DNA of 5,132 nucleotides, taken from positions 1 through 5,132 of the forward strand of contig JAJYKO010000510.1 of assembly GCA_021788565.1 (NCBI GenBank). The letters run 5' to 3'. This document shows positions 1 through 5,132 of the stretch, in pieces (the first letter of the stretch is position 1; each line of letters begins with the position of its first letter). Position numbers and translations under genes: made by a program. The notes beneath the pieces were generated by a model. The model had not been told where the DNA came from. It made no database searches and worked only from the letters and a program-made list of their open reading frames with translations. This stretch comes from Chloroflexota bacterium (GTDB lineage: Bacteria; Chloroflexota; UBA6077).

Positions 1-123
1 CATGTTGGTGAGCAGATCCATATACAGTGCCCGTCGACCAATAGACAGGATTTCTTCACAAGCTCTCAGCATGACACGGTAGCGACCTCGGCGATACACT
101 TCAGGGCTTCGGAGAGTGAACAC
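1..123 (-). CDS. Possible N-terminus of an unidentified gene running off the left edge
   Basis: After the LOG-like stop (162-160) the same frame stays open for 53 codons to the window edge. Possible starts are GTG 123 (AGGG 7 nt upstream, the best ribosome-binding candidate), GTG 99, ATG 72 and ATG 21. From GTG 123 the visible 41 residues include VYRRGRYRVMLRACEEIL followed by SIGRRALYMDLLTNM, an Arg-rich stretch with amphipathic-helix character. I do not recognise it. Faint resemblance to the start of a winged-helix or kinase helical domain is not enough to assign a function. If real, it would begin about 36 nt after the LOG-like gene and belong to the same operon. It could equally be chance open sequence in an intergenic region. 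Confidence 0.3.
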   Translation of the reverse strand, partial: MFTLRSPEVYRRGRYRVMLRACEEILSIGRRALYMDLLTNM

Positions 124-159
124 TAAAAGACCCTGTTCGGCGACCGAATGCGACGAGGG

Positions 160-648
160 TCACGGCTGGCCGACTAGCTGGAATGCGAGGGCGACGGCCT
201 CGCCCGCGGTCTCGCACACAGGAAACGCATCTACGCGTTGCCCTGCGCGGGAGAGTTCCCAGGTTCGCAAGCCGACCACCGGCGTGCCGAGTTTGAGGGC
301 CATGGCGATTTCCGAGAGGGTGCCGTACCTGCCGCCGACGGCGATGATGGCGTCGGCGGCGTGCACCACCAGTACGTTCCGTGCCTCTCCCATGCCGGTC
401 GGAAGCGCTATGGTGACGAAGGGGTTGGCGTCGCTCTTGACTCCGCCTGGCAGAATACCGATGGTGATCCCACCCTCGGCTATGGCGCCTCTGCAGGCAG
501 CTTCCATCACGCCTCCGAGGCCGCCACACACCACCGCGGCGCCGTTGCGAGCTACGAGACTGCCTACCTCTTCCGCCACGGCGTCGAGGTCCTGGCCGCA
601 GTCGCTCTCGCCGATCACGCCCACAATGGGATAGTGCGCACTAGACAC
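160..648 (-). CDS. LOG-like / TIGR00725 family Rossmann-fold protein
   Basis: Small cytoplasmic protein of 162 residues, the usual length for the TIGR00725 group of the SLOG superfamily (often mislabelled 'lysine decarboxylase'). Visible elements are IVGVIGES at 8-15 (first strand and nucleotide-binding turn), CGGLGGVMEAACRGA at 41-55, IGILPG at 63-68, ANPFVTIALPTGMGEARN at 74-91, and IIAVGGRYGTLSEIAMALKLGTPVV at 101-125. True LOG enzymes cleave nucleoside 5'-monophosphates of the cytokinin type to base and ribose 5-phosphate using an Arg and the Glu of PGGxGTxxE. The matching residues here appear to be R90 and E113, but the motif reads GGRYGTLSE, with Gly for Pro and Arg for the second Gly. 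The TIGR00725 group has no settled biochemical function, so only a nucleotide-related role can be suggested. The GTG start has GGGAG 9 nt upstream and overlaps the thpR end by 8 nt, implying co-translation. Confidence 0.88.
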   Translation of the reverse strand: MSSAHYPIVGVIGESDCGQDLDAVAEEVGSLVARNGAAVVCGGLGGVMEAACRGAIAEGGITIGILPGGVKSDANPFVTIALPTGMGEARNVLVVHAADAIIAVGGRYGTLSEIAMALKLGTPVVGLRTWELSRAGQRVDAFPVCETAGEAVALAFQLVGQP

Positions 649-1243
649 TATGGGAATCTCCCAGTTGGAAGCGTCGTAGCATCTCGTAGGAAGGACCTTT
701 AGGGCTCAGCCGGCTTCGCATGAGGACGAACTCTTCCACAGCTGTTGTCAGGTTACCGGGTAGCCTCAATCCTTTCAAAGCCCCGGCGACTCGAACCGAT
801 ATCTCTCTGTTGATCGGGCGCCTGCCACGAGCCAGCGTTATATGGGGAACCAGGGGCTTGTGGTCGAACTCTATGCGCCCCTCTGCGAGTCCTGCCGTGA
901 TGGAGCGATGGAGTTGCTCCAATGGCGCTGGTACTTCGTCCAGGCCGGCCCACAGGACCGTTATGCCGTGTGGCGGTCCAAAGGTGCCCAGATTACCGAG
1001 CGATAGGCGAAAAGGCTCGCCTTCAGTGGCACTGGTTCCGAGGGCAGACTCTATCTCGTGAAGGCGTTCCGAAGGTTGGTAGCCGAGGAAGACCAGGGTG
1101 AGGTGCATCAACTCTGGCCGAACCCACTTCAATTCATCGGCGGCAACTCTCTCCAGATTGGCCCTGACGTTGGAAAGGACGGCAAGCCATTCTTCCGGCA
1201 ACCGGACGGCTGCAAAGAGGCGGAGCTTCTCTTCTTCGGACAA
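641..1243 (-). CDS. thpR: RNA 2',3'-cyclic phosphodiesterase (2'-5' RNA ligase family)
   Basis: Cytoplasmic 2H-phosphoesterase that opens 2',3'-cyclic phosphate ends of RNA to 2'-phosphates. Archaeal and bacterial members can also join tRNA halves through 2'-5' bonds in vitro. Both catalytic HxTx motifs are present: HLTL at 47-50 within WVRPELMHLTLVFLG, and HITL at 134-137. The late MRSRLSPKGPSYEML (175-189) matches the family's C-terminal strand. From the TTG at 1243 the protein is 200 residues, close to the usual 180-200, and begins MSEEEKLRLFAAVRLP, which fits the normal start of the fold. Longer versions from ATG 1312 (223 aa) or TTG 1324 (227 aa) add a non-conserved N-terminus without a good ribosome-binding site. 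With the TTG, the gap to the amidohydrolase is 84 nt. With TTG 1324, the genes would nearly abut. The TAG stop overlaps the start of the LOG-like gene by 8 nt. Family call is secure; exact start is moderate. Confidence 0.9.
   Translation of the reverse strand: MSEEEKLRLFAAVRLPEEWLAVLSNVRANLERVAADELKWVRPELMHLTLVFLGYQPSERLHEIESALGTSATEGEPFRLSLGNLGTFGPPHGITVLWAGLDEVPAPLEQLHRSITAGLAEGRIEFDHKPLVPHITLARGRRPINREISVRVAGALKGLRLPGNLTTAVEEFVLMRSRLSPKGPSYEMLRRFQLGDSHSV
658..662 (-). promoter_or_regulatory. Ribosome-binding site GGGAG for the LOG-like gene, inside the end of thpR
   Basis: GGGAG on the minus strand with a 9-nt spacer before the GTG at 648-646. It lies within the last codons of thpR and supports the overlapping GTG start. 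Confidence 0.6.
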
Positions 1244-1253
1244 GGCTTGGTTT

Positions 1254-1259
1254 ACCTCC
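1254..1259 (-). promoter_or_regulatory. Ribosome-binding site GGAGGT supporting a TTG start for thpR
   Basis: GGAGGT on the minus strand, 10 nt before TTG at 1243-1241. It is the best Shine-Dalgarno match near the beginning of thpR, and the TTG falls just before the conserved N-terminal strand of the family. The more upstream in-frame ATG (1312) and TTG (1324) lack a comparable site. Confidence 0.55.
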
Positions 1260-1327
1260 GCCCGTACTGTGACTCGAATGTGTTGACGTGTAGGGGCGGA
1301 CCACCGCTCCATGGCCTGGATCAAGGC

Positions 1328-2233
1328 CTAGAACGCCCAGCTTCGGAACTGATCGCCCTCTGCGTCGGCCGACTTCTTGCGCGGACCAAGTCCAAACACG
1401 CGAACAGCATTCGTACCCAGGATAGCATCTCGCTCGGGCTCGTCAACGGGCAATTCGCGGACGCGCTGCAAGAATCGCTTCTGTCGCAGCACCGGGTAGT
1501 CGGAACCCCACATCACTTTGCCACTGCCAACTATCTGCAGGACGTGAAGGAAGATCTGAGGAGAATAGAGGTAGGTAGAAGCCGCGGAATCGTAGTACAC
1601 GTTCTGCGACATCGCCTTGACCTCAGGCATCAGCTCGTAGAAAGGGTAACCGCCGCCCCAGTGGGCTAGAACCAGCTTGGCGTCGGGATGCGCCTGGGCT
1701 ACGTTCCAGAGAACCTCGGGGGTTACCGTCTGCTTGCCCGGATAGTCGTGGCCGACCGGCTCACTGGAGTGGGTCATGATCGGGAAACCGCGGTTGGCGG
1801 CCATCTCGAACAGCGGACCGGTGGTGTCGAAATGGTCGAGCTGGTACCCCTGGCCGTCGGGCATGAGCTCTCCAACGCCCTTCATTCCGCTGGCCAGGCA
1901 CCGCTCCAACTCCTGGAGCGCCCTGTCTCCATCTCGCGGCTGAATTGCCGCGAGCGCGGCCAGCCTGTCTGGATACCGCCGGATGCAGTCAAGCATGTAG
2001 TCGTTGTGCACTGCGCACAACTCGGAGGTCGACCAGCCGAAGCCGCACAGCACTGAGACGTCCACACCCGCGTCGTCCATCTCGCTGATGAGGTCCTCAA
2101 CCGAAGCGATCTTGGAGCGAGGATCCTCGTACAGGTCGGCGAAGTAGCCGTCCATCATGCAATAGATCTCTCTTCGCCGCTTGACTTCCGGCGGGAAGAC
2201 GTGGGTGTGGCAGTCAACGATGAGCGACATCAT
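1328..2233 (-). CDS. Metal-dependent amidohydrolase, Amidohydro_2 (ACMSD-like) family
   Basis: Predicted cytoplasmic TIM-barrel enzyme of 301 residues, normal for PF04909. Visible metal and catalytic positions are HTH at 9-11 on the first strand, H155 in MTHSSEP, H191 in LAHWGGG and D245 in MWGSDYP. The family includes decarboxylases such as ACMSD and hydrolases of amide, lactone or ester bonds, so the exact reaction and substrate are open. The start is the first of two adjacent ATG codons (2233 or 2230). The upstream permease's TGA overlaps the first in an ATGA arrangement, and there is no good Shine-Dalgarno sequence, so translation probably depends on coupling to the permease. The same frame happens to stay open far upstream through the permease gene, but that part has no family resemblance and is a shadow. 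The C-terminal residues 284-301 (after FGLGPRK) look like a non-conserved tail. The position suggests it acts on the imported solute. Confidence 0.92.
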   Translation of the reverse strand: MMSLIVDCHTHVFPPEVKRRREIYCMMDGYFADLYEDPRSKIASVEDLISEMDDAGVDVSVLCGFGWSTSELCAVHNDYMLDCIRRYPDRLAALAAIQPRDGDRALQELERCLASGMKGVGELMPDGQGYQLDHFDTTGPLFEMAANRGFPIMTHSSEPVGHDYPGKQTVTPEVLWNVAQAHPDAKLVLAHWGGGYPFYELMPEVKAMSQNVYYDSAASTYLYSPQIFLHVLQIVGSGKVMWGSDYPVLRQKRFLQRVRELPVDEPERDAILGTNAVRVFGLGPRKKSADAEGDQFRSWAF

Positions 2234-3141
2234 TTGGTCCGGGGGTCCAGTGCGTCGCGGAGACCGTCGCCGAGGAAGGTGAACGCTAGCAACGTGATTG
2301 CGATGCACAGGGCTGGTCCCAGCACCAGATATGGATATCCGAAGATGGCCTGGTAGCCGTCTTGGATCATCGAGCCCCAGCTGGGGTTGGGGGGAGTGAT
2401 GCCGAGGCCAAGGAAACTGAGTGTTGCCTCCGTGAAAATTGCGTACGGGATCCCGAACGTAACCTGGACGATGATTGGGCCCAATGCATTGGGGAGCAGG
2501 TGCCTGACGATGATATGACCATTGTTGGCTCCGAGGGCCCTCGCCGCTTCCACGAACTCTCGCTCCTTTAGCGACAGGAGCTGTCCTCGGGTCAACCTTG
2601 CAATACCCACCCAGTTCGTGACGCCGATGGCGAAGAACATTATTAGCAAGCCGCCCCACACAGACCGGAGCGGATTCCCGCGAAGCGCCGCTGAGAGGAG
2701 GATGATCAGCAGCAGGTCCGGGAAGGCGTAGACGATATCGGTGAAGCGCATGAGGAGATTGTCCATGCGCCCACCCATGAGAGCTGCGACGGAGCCGATA
2801 GGGAGGCCGATGCCGAGGATTACGAACTGAGTGAAAATGCCGACGGTTACCGCGACCCGCGCGCCGTAGATGAGCCTGGACAGCTGGTCCCTTCCGAGTT
2901 GGTCGGCGCCGAATGGGTGTGCCGGACCAGGTGGGGCGAAGGTGTCCATCATGTTCTGAACTGTGGGATCGTAAGGTGCGAGTTGTCCAGCGAATAGCGC
3001 GACGAGAAGCAGCAGCACGACGATGATACCACCGAACACCGCCATCCTGTTTCGGACGAGTCGTCGCCAGGCATCTCCCCAGAGACTCGCCTGGCGGCGA
3101 GGTGGTGCCGCGATGGCGGTGCCGCGCGCAAGTGTAGTCAC
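2230..3141 (-). CDS. ABC transporter permease, DppC/OppC type
   Basis: Second membrane subunit of the importer, 303 residues, full length. A cytoplasmic N-terminus with WRRLVRNRMAVFGGI (25-39) leads into the first membrane helix at about 35-56, the OppC_N-type segment. The family signature APYDP at 55-59 and HPFGADQLGRDQLSRLIYGAR at 75-95 follow. The transmembrane core has segments near 97-120, 137-152, 165-185, 223-245 and 270-292. The EAA loop that contacts the ATPase is at 195-225 (EFVEAARALGA, G204, LPNAL at 216-220). SFLGLGITPPNPSWG at 242-256 and the C-terminal GDGLRDALDPR are classic for DppC. The start is GTG, chosen because GAGGAG lies 6 nt upstream. The TGA stop is embedded in the start of the amidohydrolase gene. 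No ATPase gene follows, although in many such operons DppD/DppF come next, so the ATPases must be encoded outside the window. Confidence 0.96.
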   Translation of the reverse strand: MTTLARGTAIAAPPRRQASLWGDAWRRLVRNRMAVFGGIIVVLLLLVALFAGQLAPYDPTVQNMMDTFAPPGPAHPFGADQLGRDQLSRLIYGARVAVTVGIFTQFVILGIGLPIGSVAALMGGRMDNLLMRFTDIVYAFPDLLLIILLSAALRGNPLRSVWGGLLIMFFAIGVTNWVGIARLTRGQLLSLKEREFVEAARALGANNGHIIVRHLLPNALGPIIVQVTFGIPYAIFTEATLSFLGLGITPPNPSWGSMIQDGYQAIFGYPYLVLGPALCIAITLLAFTFLGDGLRDALDPRTK

Positions 3142-3147
3142 GACAGG

Positions 3148-3153
3148 CTCCTC
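3148..3153 (-). promoter_or_regulatory. Ribosome-binding site GAGGAG fixing the GTG start of the DppC-like permease
   Basis: GAGGAG on the minus strand with a 6-nt spacer before GTG at 3141-3139. Its first G is also the last base of the upstream permease's TAG stop, so ribosomes finishing that gene are placed directly on this site. Confidence 0.8.
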
Positions 3154-4070
3154 TACTGGTACCGTATCCGCGGGTCGATGAACGCGTACAGTATGTCGAC
3201 GGCGAGGTTCGCAAAGGCGATCACGACCGCGTAGAAGAGCGTGGCGCCCATCATTAGGCCGTAGTCACGGGCGAAGATCCCCTGGATGTAGAACTTGCCG
3301 ATACCTGGAATCGCGAAGATGCTCTCTATGATGAACGATCCGGCGATCAGGGTGGCGGCCACGGGGCCGAGAACCGTCACCACCGGGATCAGGGCGTTCT
3401 TCAAGATGTGGCGACTCAGGATTATCATCTCAACCAGCCCCTTGGCCCGCGCCGTTCGGACGTAGTCCTGGCGTATCGCCTCGATCATGCTCGCGCGAGT
3501 GATACGGGCGATTACAGCCGCCGGATAGACTCCCAGTGCAAGGGCAGGCATGATCGTCTTCTGCCACTCCCCCCATCCGCTGGTAGGTAACAGGTGAAGC
3601 CCGACCGACAGGCCAATGATCAGCAGGATTCCGAGCACGAAGTTAGGCACACTCGCGCCGATGGTTGCCAGGAACAGACAGACGTAGTCTACCCAGCTGT
3701 TCTGGCGGAGCGCGGCGAGAATGCCGAGCGGGATGCCGAAGAAGATGGAGACCAGGAGGGCGAGGAAGGCCAAGGTGGCGGTAACCGGGAGACCCTCTAG
3801 TATGACGTCCGTGACGCTGCGGTCCTGATAGATGAAGGAGATTCCTAGGTCGCCGTGCATGGCGTTGCCCACGTAGTTCACGTACTGCTCCCACAGGGGC
3901 TTATCCAGACCATACCGCCGGTTGAGGTTCTCGATGACGGATGGTGCGAGTTGCTTTTCGCGGTCCCAGGGACCCCCCGGCACCGCATGCATCAGCAGGA
4001 AGGTGATGAGGGAGATGAAAATCAGAACAGGGATCATCCACAGCAATCGACGAATCACGTATCGCTGCAT
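3153..4070 (-). CDS. ABC transporter permease, DppB/OppB type
   Basis: Inner-membrane subunit of a peptide-class ABC importer, 305 residues, which is normal full length. It would pair with the DppC-like subunit encoded next to form the channel. The N-terminus (MQRYVIRRLLWMIPVL) carries the typical first membrane helix, about residues 9-29, followed by the family's periplasmic stretch with PGGPWD at 31-36 and MHGDLGIS at 71-78. Further hydrophobic segments lie near 98-120, 132-158, 171-190, 228-250 and 276-298. The cytoplasmic EAA loop that docks the ATPase is at about 203-233 (DYVRTARAKGL, then NALIPVV). The C-terminus DPRIRYQ is also typical. The start is ATG with an AGGTAGG stretch 5 nt upstream (4082-4076). 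A 179-nt gap with two hairpins separates it from the binding-protein gene. Its TAG stop is 11 nt before the next permease. The family call is secure but the substrate is unknown. Confidence 0.96.
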   Translation of the reverse strand: MQRYVIRRLLWMIPVLIFISLITFLLMHAVPGGPWDREKQLAPSVIENLNRRYGLDKPLWEQYVNYVGNAMHGDLGISFIYQDRSVTDVILEGLPVTATLAFLALLVSIFFGIPLGILAALRQNSWVDYVCLFLATIGASVPNFVLGILLIIGLSVGLHLLPTSGWGEWQKTIMPALALGVYPAAVIARITRASMIEAIRQDYVRTARAKGLVEMIILSRHILKNALIPVVTVLGPVAATLIAGSFIIESIFAIPGIGKFYIQGIFARDYGLMMGATLFYAVVIAFANLAVDILYAFIDPRIRYQ

Positions 4071-4092
4071 GGTTGCCTACCTAGTGCCTATC

Positions 4093-4125
4093 GCGGCCGA
4101 TGCCAGCCATGCCGACATCGGCCGC
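4093..4125 (-). promoter_or_regulatory. Second intergenic hairpin, in the leader of the DppB-like permease gene
   Basis: Perfect 10-bp inverted repeat (GCGGCCGATG at 4093-4102, CATCGGCCGC at 4116-4125) with a 13-nt loop, ending 22 nt before the permease start codon and just outside its ribosome-binding site. There is no T-run after it in either direction, so it does not resemble an intrinsic terminator. It could be an mRNA processing or stabilising stem, a protein-binding operator, or simply a stable leader structure. Confidence 0.5.
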
Positions 4126-4201
4126 AGGGTTCCAAGTTCCTAAGAGGGGCTGTTGAAGTGTGGCCCCGCTTGTGAAGAGCGTTTCGAAATCCCGCTTGGA
4201 C

Positions 4202-4229
4202 AGTATAACTGAACCGGCTCGGCTGGGAA
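4202..4229 (-). promoter_or_regulatory. Weak candidate promoter overlapping the hairpin
   Basis: On the minus strand a TATACT (4207-4202, five of six matches to TATAAT) lies 16 nt after TTCCCA (4229-4224, four of six matches to TTGACA). It would start transcription in the 179-nt gap ahead of the DppB-like permease. The -35 half sits in the loop of the 4212-4242 hairpin and is a weak match, so this may be chance. The organism's promoter consensus is unknown. Confidence 0.2.
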
Positions 4230-4242
4230 GGCCGAGCCGGTT
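4212..4242 (-). terminator. Strong hairpin just after the binding-protein gene (partial terminator or mRNA-stabilising stem)
   Basis: Perfect 12-bp inverted repeat (AACCGGCTCGGC at 4212-4223, its complement at 4231-4242) with a 7-nt loop, beginning 7 nt after the binding-protein stop codon. The arms are GC-rich and it would form a very stable RNA stem. In the minus direction it is followed by TTCAGTTATACTG rather than a run of T, so it is a poor intrinsic terminator. The plus-direction tail is no better. Stems at this position between a binding-protein gene and its permeases commonly reduce read-through or protect the upstream mRNA from 3' exonucleases, giving excess binding protein over membrane subunits. 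That role is inferred here. Confidence 0.55.
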
Positions 4243-4249
4243 TGTACTC

Positions 4250-5132
4250 CTAGTGTTTGGCGATCCATAGCTGAGAGAAGGATCGGTAACCAGGCACGGC
4301 GGGCGAGTCCATGCCGTTGAAGAAGAAGTCCTTCACCCAAGGCTTGACCAGGGCGAGGTTCTCCTGATAGAAGACGAAGGCCATTGGTGCGTCGTCCACT
4401 ATCGTCTTCTGGACTTGATCCCATTCCTTCATGCGCTTGGCGGTGTCGGTTTCGCCAATCGCCTGCTTCATCATCTGGTCGACTTGCGGATTGCTGTACT
4501 GGGTCTTGTTGTTGCCCGCACCCGTGCCGAACAGTTGTGGCAACCAGTCGTCCGGGTCGGGATAGTCCGCTAGCCAGCCCGTCCAGCCGATCATGAACTC
4601 CTTGCGGTTTACTAGCTCACTGTATGCCTTCGGCTCCATAGGCTCCAACGTAACGTTGACGCCTAGGTTGGTCTTCCACTGCTCTTGAAGGAACTGGGCG
4701 TAAACCGGATTGTTACCCGCGTTGGCGAACTGGAACGAGATCTTCGGCAGTCCTTGCCCGTTCGGGTAGCCCGCGTCGGCGAGTAGCTGCTTTGCCTTGG
4801 CGGCGTCCAGCTTGTACTGCAGACCCAGGTTTGGATCGTAGCCGGGCATTCCAGGCGGGATCCAGGAGTATGCGGGCTTTCCAACCCCCTGCAGGATCTT
4901 GCTGGCGAACGCATCCCGGTCAATGGCCGTGGCGAAGGCCTGGCGTACCTTCACGTTGTCAAAGGGGGGCTTCTTGTTGTTGAACTGGGCCGCAAACGTG
5001 CCGAGAATTGGGAACTTGACCACCTGGTTCTTCAGGCTCGGGTCGTTCTGAATCTGCGTGCGCAGGGCCGCGGGAGGAAGAGCTATGTCGCGCTCGCCGT
5101 TCAGATAGGCCGCATAGTTGGCCTGAACGTCC
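4250..5132 (-). CDS. ABC transporter substrate-binding protein, SBP_bac_5 (DppA/OppA class), 5'-truncated by window edge
   Basis: This is the C-terminal 293 residues of an extracellular solute-binding protein that delivers peptides or similar small organic solutes to a Dpp/Opp-type importer. The frame is open from the right edge to a TAG stop at 4252-4250. Family hallmarks, numbered from the first complete codon at the edge, are AYLNGERDIA near 8-17, the VRQAFATAIDRDAF block at 61-74 (the conserved 'VRQAlayAIDr' motif), PPGMPGYDP around 92-100, an LLADAGYPNG helix and turn near 116-125, and the DYPDPDDW motif at 189-196. Family members are usually 500-600 residues, so roughly half is missing, including the signal peptide or lipobox. 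An apparent GTG start at 5023 is only an internal valine, because homology-like sequence continues upstream of it. It is followed by the two permease genes on the same strand, the usual order for this class. The ligand cannot be read from the sequence. Peptide, opine, nickel and glycoside binders all share this fold. Confidence 0.95.
   Translation of the reverse strand, partial: DVQANYAAYLNGERDIALPPAALRTQIQNDPSLKNQVVKFPILGTFAAQFNNKKPPFDNVKVRQAFATAIDRDAFASKILQGVGKPAYSWIPPGMPGYDPNLGLQYKLDAAKAKQLLADAGYPNGQGLPKISFQFANAGNNPVYAQFLQEQWKTNLGVNVTLEPMEPKAYSELVNRKEFMIGWTGWLADYPDPDDWLPQLFGTGAGNNKTQYSNPQVDQMMKQAIGETDTAKRMKEWDQVQKTIVDDAPMAFVFYQENLALVKPWVKDFFFNGMDSPAVPGYRSFSQLWIAKH

Noticed and set aside
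136..148. Small inverted repeat TTCGG/CCGAA with a 3-nt loop after the LOG-like gene
   Set aside because: Only 5 bp of stem and no directly following T-run, so too weak to call a terminator.
116..702. Long plus-strand open frames opposite the LOG-like gene
   Set aside because: Low-complexity Ala/Pro/Arg-rich translations antisense to a clear conserved gene. These are codon-bias shadows.
1058..1669. 203-codon plus-strand open frame
   Set aside because: Antisense to thpR and the amidohydrolase, with no recognisable domain and no good ribosome-binding context. Treated as a shadow.
2234..3214. Apparent long upstream extension of the amidohydrolase frame, which would give a 628-residue protein
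   Set aside because: The extension lies across the well-supported DppC-like gene in another frame. It is Arg/Pro/His-rich without domain resemblance, and the HTH-containing family N-terminus begins at the ATG pair at 2233-2228.
4140..4424. 94-codon minus-strand open frame covering the end of the binding-protein gene and the intergenic hairpin
   Set aside because: Overlaps the binding-protein coding region in another frame, and its composition is typical of a shadow frame.
5021..5023. GTG at 5023 as the start of the binding-protein gene
   Set aside because: The frame continues upstream to the edge with family-like sequence (AYLNGERDIA), and a 257-residue protein would be half the normal length. 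The gene is cut by the window, not short.

Overview
This is a bacterial chromosomal segment, GC-rich by eye, in which every supportable gene lies on the minus strand. It reads right to left as one probable transcription unit. Short gaps or overlaps, GTG and TTG starts, clear Shine-Dalgarno sequences and the mix of families suggest a free-living heterotrophic bacterium. A Chloroflexota- or Actinomycetota-like host would fit, but this is a guess from gene content and style, and no marker gene is present.

Layout in transcription order (high to low coordinates). (1) The C-terminal part of an extracellular solute-binding protein of the peptide/opine/nickel class (SBP_bac_5) enters from the right edge and stops at 4250. 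(2) A 179-nt intergenic stretch (4071-4249) holds two strong hairpins. (3) Two ABC permeases follow, DppB-like (4070-3153) and DppC-like (3141-2230), 11 nt apart. (4) A metal-dependent amidohydrolase of the Amidohydro_2 family (2233-1328) starts inside the permease stop codon (ATGA overlap). (5) Next is an RNA 2',3'-cyclic phosphodiesterase, ThpR (about 1243-641). (6) A small LOG/TIGR00725-type Rossmann protein (648-160) overlaps the end of thpR by 8 nt. (7) An unassigned open frame runs off the left edge (about 123-1).

The first four genes look like an uptake-and-processing module. The binding protein captures a peptide-like or other small organic solute, the two permeases form the channel, and the coupled amidohydrolase probably acts on the imported compound in the cytoplasm. 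The ATPase subunits (DppD/DppF type) are not in the window, so they must lie upstream of the binding protein, downstream of the left edge, or elsewhere in the genome. The last genes (thpR, LOG-like) are RNA/nucleotide-type housekeeping functions that seem to be carried along downstream.

No RNA genes, mobile elements, CRISPR arrays or phage genes are visible. I found no clearly undescribed system. The points most worth a second look are the double-hairpin intergenic region, the permease-amidohydrolase coupling, the overlapping thpR/LOG pair, and the open frame at the left edge.
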